Of a stretch of 64,000 nt of DNA, positions 53,879 through 60,137 are shown in pieces. How positions within the stretch are numbered: the first letter of the stretch is position 1; every line of letters begins with the position of its first letter. Below the pieces are notes generated by a model that saw only the letters and a program-made list of their open reading frames with translations, searched no databases and had not been told where the DNA came from. The DNA comes from CAZMGG01 sp964565715 (lineage in GTDB: Bacteria > Planctomycetota > UBA1135 > UBA2386), in NCBI GenBank assembly GCA_964565715.1, contig CAZMGG010000001.1, positions 1-64,000 on the forward strand, written 5' to 3'. Position numbers and translations under genes: made by a program.

Positions 53879-54927
53879 GCGGACCCCCGCCGGCCCAGCA
53901 GGGTCTCCGCCACGGCCACCAGCAGGTCGATGCCCGACCGCAGGTCGGCTTCGTCCAGGTGTTCGTGGTCGGTGTGCGCCACCTCGATGGTGCCGGGGCC
54001 GACCAGCGCCACCTGCTGGCCCGGCACCAGCCGCCGCAGCCGCGGTGCGTCGCTGCCGAACGGCACCAGCGCTCGCGGGAAGCCCGCCACCTCCGGGAAG
54101 ATGTCGGCGCGCGAGTGCTTCAGCTCTTCGACCGCGCCGCAGTCCGGCGCCAGCGCCCGGGCCCGCGCCAGGAAGTCCGTCTCCGGCAGCGCCCGCACGA
54201 ACAGCGTGGCCGCGGCGTGCGCCGGCACCACGTTCGGCGCCTCGCCGCCCTCGATCAGCCCGAGGTTCCAGATCTCCGGGCCGAGCACCGCGTGACGCGC
54301 CTCCGGCATCCGCCGCAGGGCCTCGAGCCACTCCAGCAGCGGCCAGATCGCCGAACGACCGAGGTGCGGCATCCCGGAGTGGCACGGCACGCCCTCGGTG
54401 CGCAGTCGCAGCTGCAGGGAGCCGCGCTGGCCGCTGGCCAGGGCGTTGCGCGTCGGCTCACCGTTGATCAGGGCCCGGCAGGTGCGGAAGCGCGCCGCGA
54501 GGTCGCCGGCGGCGGTGGCGCCGACGCTGTCGGTCTCCTCGCCGACCACGCCGAGCCAGGCGATGTTCTCGACGCCGCGCCGGCGCAGCTCGGCGATCGC
54601 GGCGAACTGCGCGATCGCCTGGCCCTTGGCGTCGCAGGTGCCGCGGCCCCACAGCCGGCCGCCCTCGCGCCGCGGCGGCAGGAACGGCGGCACCGTGTCG
54701 AGGTGCGTGCTGAACAGCAGCTCGGGCGGCCCGCCCCAGGTGGCCAGCACGTTGTGCCGGCCGGGCTGCACCTCCTGCAGTTCGACGGTGGCAGCGTCGG
54801 CGGCCAGCAGTTCGCGCAGGGCGCTGAGGCCGCGGTCTTCCTGGCCGGTGGTGGTGTCGGGCCGGCACAGATGCTCGAGGCGGTCGAACAGCGGCGCGGC
54901 GTGGGGATCGGCGGCGGGGGGATGCAC
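53875..54927 (-). CDS. M20-family peptidase, probable succinyl-diaminopimelate desuccinylase (DapE/ArgE type)
   Basis: 350 residues if started at GTG 54927. The frame extends to a GTG at 54990, but that codon lies inside the lysine riboswitch aptamer, so the downstream GTG is preferred. Zinc and catalytic motifs of M20: STHLDTVPPFLPP (His-x-Asp), GRGTCDAKGQAIAQFAA, GVVGEETDSVGA (Glu-Glu), then a dimerisation domain (EGVPCHSGMPHLGRSAIWPL) and HTDHEHLDEADL at the end. Its place at the head of a lysC-dapB-dapA-dapD operon argues for SDAP desuccinylase; acetylornithine or acetyl-lysine deacylase are alternatives. Confidence 0.85.
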   Translation of the reverse strand: MHPPAADPHAAPLFDRLEHLCRPDTTTGQEDRGLSALRELLAADAATVELQEVQPGRHNVLATWGGPPELLFSTHLDTVPPFLPPRREGGRLWGRGTCDAKGQAIAQFAAIAELRRRGVENIAWLGVVGEETDSVGATAAGDLAARFRTCRALINGEPTRNALASGQRGSLQLRLRTEGVPCHSGMPHLGRSAIWPLLEWLEALRRMPEARHAVLGPEIWNLGLIEGGEAPNVVPAHAAATLFVRALPETDFLARARALAPDCGAVEELKHSRADIFPEVAGFPRALVPFGSDAPRLRRLVPGQQVALVGPGTIEVAHTDHEHLDEADLRSGIDLLVAVAETLLGRRGSA

Positions 54928-54980
54928 GGTGGACGGATCGGTAGCGGGAACAGTCGCCGCCGGGAGGGGTGCATCGCCAT

Positions 54981-55154
54981 CCTCTGGCACTCCGCGCCGG
55001 GTGCCCGGCGCGACAGCCGCGGGGTGTTAGCCCCGGCGTCCAGGCCTGCCGCCGATGGTGGCGTCCGGCCTTCGGCGTCTCTCGCCTTTCACCGCGGTTC
55101 GATCGGGCCCATCGCCCTCGCCGCGGCTACTGATCGGAGACGCTCCTCCAGCGG
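54981..55154 (-). promoter_or_regulatory. Lysine riboswitch (L-box) upstream of the dap operon
   Basis: On the minus strand the RNA reads P1 strand CCGCUGG (55154-55148), then GGAGGAGCG, the P2 loop-E-like CAGUAGCCG, then GGUGAAAGGCGAGAGACGCC with GAAGGCC (as in the Thermotoga/Bacillus aptamers), and GGCUGUC, the P5 hairpin GCGCCGGG/CCCGGCGC, GGAGUGCC and the P1 return strand CCAGAGG (54987-54981). P1 pairs CCGCUGG with CCAGAGG with one G-A mismatch. Every conserved L-box core block is present in order and total length (~174) fits. It precedes the M20-lysC-dapB-dapA-dapD operon, as expected for lysine feedback. No intrinsic terminator follows it, so control may be translational or through alternative pairing over 54927-54980. 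Confidence 0.92.
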
Positions 55155-55203
55155 TCGCTAACGAGGATGGATGGGCGCCGCCCGCCATGCAAGGGTGGGC
55201 GCG

Positions 55204-55230
55204 GGGAAAAAACCGGCCGGCGCCGCCCGG
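55204..55230 (-). terminator. Probable intrinsic terminator after the secreted protein gene
   Basis: Right after the stop codon of the 55231-56316 gene the minus strand reads CCGGGCGGCGCCGGCCGG followed by TTTTTT and CCCC. The GC-rich self-complementary stretch and six T form a rho-independent terminator-like element. It would insulate the lysine riboswitch and dap operon from upstream reading. Confidence 0.6.
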
Positions 55231-56316
55231 CTAGAACGTGCCGACCGTGATGGTGCCGCCGTTCGAGGCGGCCACGCCGATCTGGTTCACCCCCGGCGCG
55301 AACACCGCCGCCTGCACCTGCACCACCATGCCGATCAGGGCCTGGTTGTTGGGCGTCACGAACGACACGTTCTCGGCCGGCGGCACCGCCAGGCTGAAGA
55401 TGGTGGCGTCCAGGCTGGTGTACTGGGTGCAGCCAGGCATGCCCATGAAGCCCAGGTCCATGGCCATCGGCGTGAAGCCGAACAGCAGGAACTTGCCCAC
55501 CGTGCTCGACGGCATGTTGTCGATCCGCATCGTGAACGTGGCGCCGAGGATCGGCGGGCCGCCGTTGCGCGACAGGCCCACCGGCAGGGTGCCCGTGCCC
55601 GTGGTGAAGGGCATCGCCGCGGTCAGGTCGATGCCGCCCGGATCGGGCACGTTGCCGCCCCGGCTGAAGCCGACGATCGGCGTGCGGCCGGTGGTGCAGT
55701 TCTGGTAGCGCACCTGGATGACGCCGCTGGGGAACAGTTCGACCTGCACGTTGGTGATCGTGGCGAGGTTGTACTCCGGCACGTTGACCCACGAGAACAT
55801 GGCGCTGGCCGGCGAGATGTCGGCGAAGGTCTGGCCGCCGGCGCCCGGGTTCAGGTCGACCCACACCGGGCAGAAGCGCGCCCCCTGGCCCAGGAACTCG
55901 GGCACGGTCGGCGTGAAGTCGGCGGCGGTGCTGACGTTGTCGAGCCAGAGGTAGCCGTTGGAGCAGAAACCCACCGTGGTGGTGTTGCCGCCGGGCCGAG
56001 GGAAGCTCCAGCCGAGCGGCCGCTGCACCACCACGTCGTCGCCCATCGCCACCGGCGTGCTCGGCGTGCGCCACGTCGTCGTCGATGGCGTCACCAGGTA
56101 GCCGAGACTGCCGAGCGGGAACATGTCGAAGGCGACGTTGCCCAGGTCGAAGCCGGCGCCGCTGAAGAACTCGTAGAACTCGGCGTTGGGATTGCCCTGG
56201 GCCGGGGGGCAGCCGGTGCCGGTGGTGGTGAAGCTGGAGGCCTGGGCGGGCAGCAGGGCCGCGCCCAGGGTGAGGGCGGCGATGGTGAGGAGGGTGGGTT
56301 GCATGGTTCGGCGCAT
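55231..56316 (-). CDS. Secreted protein with shared C-terminal domain, nidogen-like N-terminal part
   Basis: 361 residues from ATG 56316 (ATG 56304 is an alternative). Signal peptide MQPTLLTIAALTLGAALLPA then QASS. Residues ~110-260 contain VGFCSNGYLWLDN, FCPVWVDLNPG, FSWVNVPEYN and VQVELFPSGVIQVRYQNC with TPIVGFSRGG, resembling nidogen-like/choice-of-anchor secreted domains. The end has LIGMVVQVQAAVFAPG and SNGGTITVGTF, the shared C-terminal motif. No enzymatic residues. A terminator follows directly. Confidence 0.8.
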   Translation of the reverse strand: MRRTMQPTLLTIAALTLGAALLPAQASSFTTTGTGCPPAQGNPNAEFYEFFSGAGFDLGNVAFDMFPLGSLGYLVTPSTTTWRTPSTPVAMGDDVVVQRPLGWSFPRPGGNTTTVGFCSNGYLWLDNVSTAADFTPTVPEFLGQGARFCPVWVDLNPGAGGQTFADISPASAMFSWVNVPEYNLATITNVQVELFPSGVIQVRYQNCTTGRTPIVGFSRGGNVPDPGGIDLTAAMPFTTGTGTLPVGLSRNGGPPILGATFTMRIDNMPSSTVGKFLLFGFTPMAMDLGFMGMPGCTQYTSLDATIFSLAVPPAENVSFVTPNNQALIGMVVQVQAAVFAPGVNQIGVAASNGGTITVGTF

Positions 56317-56367
56317 GGATGGGCCGGCGGGGAGGCCGGGGAGAGGCGCCATGGTAGCCCCCGTGGT

Positions 56368-57708
56368 TCAGCCCTGCGGCCGCGGCAGCCGCGCCAAGGC
56401 GCTCTCCCGCTGCACCTGCACGAACGCAAGTCTCCTGCTGACAGTCGGATACGGCGATCCGTCCGGCGCTGGTCCGCGTCGCGCCGCAGCGTAGATCCGT
56501 TCCAGCAGCCGGCAGTGACCGGCCACGTCCGGCGCCGGCGCGGGCAGGCCCGCGCGCAGCCTCGCCCACAGCTCCGGCTCGCGCAGGAAGCGTCCCAGCG
56601 TCGTGGCCAGCGCGGCCACGTCACCCGCGGGCACCCGCAGCCCGCCATTGCCGGCGCGACCGCCGAGCGCGCCGAGGTCCGACACCACGCAGGGCAGGCC
56701 GAGTTCGAAGCACTCGTCGAGCACGATGCCGAAGGTCTCGAGGCAGGTGCTCGGGAACACGCCGACGTGCGGTCGCAACGCGCGCAGGTCGGCGGTGGCG
56801 AAGGGACCGTGCAGGGTGACCGGCAGACCCGCGGCCAGCGCTTCCAGCTCGGTCCGGAACTGCGTCGTGGCGAAGTGGCCGAGCACGTGCAGTTCGGCCG
56901 CGCCCGCCAGGCCTTCGGCGCACAGCGAACGGAACGCGCGCAGCAGTTCGGCCACGCCCTTGTGCGGCGCGACGCCGCCCCAGAACGCGAAGCGGAATGG
57001 CTCGCCGGCGGTCGGGCCCGGCAGCAGTTCCGCCCCCGGCCAGCGCCGCCGGTAGCCCAGTGGCAGCACCGTGAAGCGGTCGCGGTCGACGCCGGTCGTG
57101 TGCGCCACCAGGTCGGCGGTGCCGTCCACCGCCACCAGCACCGCCGCGGCATGGGTCAGCTCCGCCCGCATCGTCTGGGCGAACAGGTCCACCGCCTCGC
57201 GCCGTTCGGCCTCGCCCTCGTGGCCGTAGCACGGCGCGCAGGTGACGCAGGCGGCGCTGCCGAGCGGCTCCGCGCACGGGCCGTGGCCCGGCCGCCTGCG
57301 GAACGCCCGCGGGCAGGTGGTGTAGTAGTCGTGCACGGTGATCACCGCCGGGATGCCCTGCTCCCGGGCGATCCGCACCAGGTCGCCGGTGAGGCGCAGC
57401 CACTGATGCACGTGGACGACCTGGGGTCGGTGTTCGCGCAGGAACGCCGCCACGGCGTCGCCGACGCCGGGGTGCCATTGCTTGCCGTGCAGGTCGAAGT
57501 AGAGGTCGTCGCGGTGCAGGCGATGGCACGACAGGCCCGCCACGGTGAACGGCGCCACGGTCACCCGCGGCCGCGGCGCGTGTGTGCCGCTCAACACATG
57601 CACCCGCATCCCGGCTTCCTGCTGCGCCGTGGCCACGTCGAGCACGTAGGACTCGACGCCGCCGCGGGTCTCCGGCGCGAACTGGTGGGTGATGTGCACG
57701 ACGTCCAC
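56368..57708 (-). CDS. GT4-family glycosyltransferase in the lipoyl-acyltransferase operon
   Basis: 446 residues from GTG 57708, 2 bases after the previous stop. GT-B fold: N-terminal VHITHQFAPETRGGVESYVL (donor-side glycine motif GGVE), VVHVHQWLRLTGDLVRIA, ITVHDYYTTCP with a Cys-rich insert (CVTCAPCYGHEGEAERREAV) seen in several GT4 enzymes. C-terminal FRFAFWGGVAPHKGVAELLR (acceptor/phosphate contact G..HKG) and STCLETFGIVLDECFELGLP (E-x7-E nucleotide-sugar motif). It likely adds a sugar from a nucleotide donor to a glycan. It is the last of a four-gene operon and supplies the glycan context for the acyltransferase. Confidence 0.88.
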   Translation of the reverse strand: MDVVHITHQFAPETRGGVESYVLDVATAQQEAGMRVHVLSGTHAPRPRVTVAPFTVAGLSCHRLHRDDLYFDLHGKQWHPGVGDAVAAFLREHRPQVVHVHQWLRLTGDLVRIAREQGIPAVITVHDYYTTCPRAFRRRPGHGPCAEPLGSAACVTCAPCYGHEGEAERREAVDLFAQTMRAELTHAAAVLVAVDGTADLVAHTTGVDRDRFTVLPLGYRRRWPGAELLPGPTAGEPFRFAFWGGVAPHKGVAELLRAFRSLCAEGLAGAAELHVLGHFATTQFRTELEALAAGLPVTLHGPFATADLRALRPHVGVFPSTCLETFGIVLDECFELGLPCVVSDLGALGGRAGNGGLRVPAGDVAALATTLGRFLREPELWARLRAGLPAPAPDVAGHCRLLERIYAAARRGPAPDGSPYPTVSRRLAFVQVQRESALARLPRPQG

Positions 57709-57710
57709 GT

Positions 57711-58538
57711 TCAGGCCTCGCGCGGCGGTTCGCCGTAGCGGGCGGCCCGCGCCCGGTCCAGTTCGGCGCGCCGGGCCAGATAGTCGGTGACCTCGGCGAT
57801 GTACTCGCCCATCTCGCCCGCGACGCGCGCCGCCAGGTCGTCGGCGTGGAAGCGCAGGGCGTCCTGCCACGGCCCGCGCGGCCGCACCCACGAGTGCGGG
57901 TGGATCAGCGTGTGCAGCCGCCGGTGGTGCAGCTTCTGGCACACGCAGCCCTCGCGCCAGTGGAAGCCGCTGTCGCCGAAGTAGGGGATCTCGCGCACCA
58001 GCGCCGGCTGGTACGCGCACGGATGCTCCGGCGAGATGTCGGCGAGCACCGGCCCCTGGGCCGGCTGGTGCTGCGCGATCGTGAAGGTGCGCTGGCCGAT
58101 CAGCTCCTCGAAGATGCGGATGTCGCGCCGGGTGCCCGCCACCGGGTCCTCGCCGCGGGCCAGGAAGAAGCCCGGCTCGTAGTGCAGGCCCACCTCGTGG
58201 CCGAGCGCGGCGATCGCCTTCACCGCGTCCGCCGCCCGCGGCTCCAGCAGGTTGTGGAAGGGCGCGTGCAGGCGGAAGTAGTAGGTCGTGACGACGCCTT
58301 CCTGCCGTTCGACCAGGGCCATGCACCACGCCGCCCACGGCGTGATGTCGACGTCGTGCCGGATCAGGCAGAACGGCAGGTCCGGCAGGCCGCGCGCCAC
58401 GTCCTGCACCCGCGGCAGCCAGTGTTCGCGGCGGGCCGCCCGCAGCAGGTGCCGGTAGTGGGCCAGCGAGTAGGCGCAGGTGGCGTCCACCGCCGGGTCT
58501 GCCGCCAGCGCATGCGGATCGAACGGCAGCCCGCTCAC
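57711..58538 (-). CDS. Polysaccharide-deacetylase-like (NodB-fold) protein
   Basis: 275 residues from GTG 58538, overlapping the upstream stop (GTGA). The metal-ligand start LIRHDVDITPWAA (H61, D62, D64) is the first motif of carbohydrate esterase family 4-like barrels found in sugar-modification clusters. ALGHEVGLHYEPGFFLARGE supplies the second motif region (H-E-V-G-L-H-Y), and TFTIAQHQPAQG the third. It lacks a signal peptide, so it would work in the cytoplasm on a precursor, perhaps a nucleotide or lipid-linked sugar. In such clusters it may deacetylate an amino sugar that is then re-acylated by the neighbouring enzyme. Confidence 0.75.
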   Translation of the reverse strand: MSGLPFDPHALAADPAVDATCAYSLAHYRHLLRAARREHWLPRVQDVARGLPDLPFCLIRHDVDITPWAAWCMALVERQEGVVTTYYFRLHAPFHNLLEPRAADAVKAIAALGHEVGLHYEPGFFLARGEDPVAGTRRDIRIFEELIGQRTFTIAQHQPAQGPVLADISPEHPCAYQPALVREIPYFGDSGFHWREGCVCQKLHHRRLHTLIHPHSWVRPRGPWQDALRFHADDLAARVAGEMGEYIAEVTDYLARRAELDRARAARYGEPPREA

Positions 58539-60136
58539 AGCCAGCCTCCGCGATAGGCCCAGCTCCGCGGGTGCAGCCGCACGCCGCGCTTGCGCAGGAA
58601 CTCGCGCAGCGCATCGGCCAGGGGCCCGGAGGCGCCCTGCACGGCGCGGCGCGACAGATCGATGGCCGTGATTGTCGCGGGTTGCGCGCTCCAGGCCGCG
58701 TCGGCGCATGCCACGAGCAGCCGCACCTCCTCGGCGTGGCCGGCCAGCGGCGGCGCCTCCGGCGCCGGCGTCCAGCGCAACGCGTGCCGCCGGCCGTCCA
58801 CCACGAAGGTGGCGCGCCGTTCGTCGCCGCTGGTCGCGCGTTCCGGCCGCCGGCCGCGCAATTCCAGCTGCCGCAGGAACTCGTCGTGCAGCTCCAGGGC
58901 GCGCGCGGCGAACTGCTCGGGCGACAGCGGCACCGCCGCTGCCTTCAGGTCCACCGCCGGCACGCCGCCCCACAGCCGGCCGGCCGGCACCGCGGTGACC
59001 ACCGAGCTGCCCGACAGCACGATGGCGCCCGCGCCGACGCTGACGCCCGGGAACAGCACCGCGCCGATGCCGATCTGCGCGCCGTCGCCGATCGACACGC
59101 CGGCGAAGCGCACCGGATAGCCATGCAGCGCGCTGCCGCCGAAGCTGTGGGTCATCACCACGGCGTTGCGCGAGATCACCACCTCGTCGCCGATCCGCAG
59201 CGGCCGGCACGGGTTGAGGTGCACGTGCTCACCGACGAAGCCGTGGGAGCCGATCTGCAACGCCGCCTCCGGATCCAGGGCGCCGCCGCCGCCGATCTCG
59301 ATGTCGTCGGTCAGGAACGCGTTGTCGCCGAAGCGCAGCGTCGAGGCGCGGACCCGGCAGCGGGCGCCGAGGTGCAGCAGTTCGCCCGCCATGAGATCGC
59401 GGCATTCGACGGTGCAGCCCTCGCCGAAGTGCGCGCCGGGGCCGAGCACGATGCGTTCGGCCAGCAGGACCGCGCCGGGCGCGATCCGGCAGTCGGCGCC
59501 GATGCGGGCGCCGTGCCGCCGGTAGAGCGCCACCTTGAAGTCGGAGCCCAGCGCCGCGAAAGCCGCGCGATCGCGGCGCAGGTGGGCCAGGAACGCCGGG
59601 TCGAGCGCGCCGTCCGCAGGTGCGGCCGCCTCCACGTCGGCCACGCGGATCAGGCCGTCCCGGCCGGTGCCGCGCACGGCGCGCAGGTCGACGTCGAGTT
59701 CGAGGGCGCGTCGCCGTGCCGCCGGCGCCGCCGCGGGTTCCGCCTCACCGAGCCCGGTGGTCGTCGCAGCGCCGGCGATGGCCGAGGTCTGGGATCCGCC
59801 GCTGAACGGCCGCGGCGCCACCACCGGCGCTGCTGGCTCGGCGGGCATCGCTGCGTCGGTGGTCAGCAGCGCCGGCAACCCGGCCTCGTCGATCGGCTCG
59901 CCCACCGCGCCGAGCACCGCCAGCGGCGTCCGCACCGGCAGGCGTTCACCGGCCGCATGCAGCCGCCGCAGCAGCACGCCGTCGGTCTCGGCCTCGACGT
60001 CGAACGCCGCCTTCAGGGTCTCGACGACGGCGACCGTCTGGCCGCGGCGCACGGCCTCGCCCTCGGCCACCGACCACGTCGCCAGCAGGACGTCCTCCTC
60101 GGCCGTGCCGAGATGCGGGATGCGCAGCACCTCCAC
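58535..60136 (-). CDS. Chimera: lipoyl domain + E3-binding domain + left-handed beta-helix acyltransferase
   Basis: 533 residues from GTG 60136. Residues 1-78: lipoyl domain of E2 type, modified lysine K42 in AVVETLKAAFDVEAETDGVL. Residues ~95-137: Ala/Pro/Thr linker. Residues ~138-171: peripheral-subunit (E3) binding domain (ALELDVDLRAVRGTGRDGLI). Residues ~205-395: hexapeptide left-handed beta-helix as in LacA/Maa/NeuD-type O- or N-acetyltransferases (RIGADCRIAPGAVLLAERIV, VVMTHSFGGSALHGY with candidate base His330, GIGAVLFPGVSVGAGAIVLS). Residues ~400-533: extra domain. The usual E2 chloramphenicol-acetyltransferase-like core (HxxxDG) is absent. It starts 1 base after the E1 gene. Inferred role: transfer of an acyl group from the lipoyl arm to a sugar instead of CoA. 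Confidence 0.88.
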   Translation of the reverse strand: MEVLRIPHLGTAEEDVLLATWSVAEGEAVRRGQTVAVVETLKAAFDVEAETDGVLLRRLHAAGERLPVRTPLAVLGAVGEPIDEAGLPALLTTDAAMPAEPAAPVVAPRPFSGGSQTSAIAGAATTTGLGEAEPAAAPAARRRALELDVDLRAVRGTGRDGLIRVADVEAAAPADGALDPAFLAHLRRDRAAFAALGSDFKVALYRRHGARIGADCRIAPGAVLLAERIVLGPGAHFGEGCTVECRDLMAGELLHLGARCRVRASTLRFGDNAFLTDDIEIGGGGALDPEAALQIGSHGFVGEHVHLNPCRPLRIGDEVVISRNAVVMTHSFGGSALHGYPVRFAGVSIGDGAQIGIGAVLFPGVSVGAGAIVLSGSSVVTAVPAGRLWGGVPAVDLKAAAVPLSPEQFAARALELHDEFLRQLELRGRRPERATSGDERRATFVVDGRRHALRWTPAPEAPPLAGHAEEVRLLVACADAAWSAQPATITAIDLSRRAVQGASGPLADALREFLRKRGVRLHPRSWAYRGGWL

Positions 60137-60137
60137 G

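Noticed and set aside
54928..54990. N-terminal extension of the M20 peptidase from GTG 54990
   Set aside because: The codon lies in the conserved GGAGUGCC block of the lysine riboswitch and the extension is a Pro/Thr/Ala stretch without family similarity.
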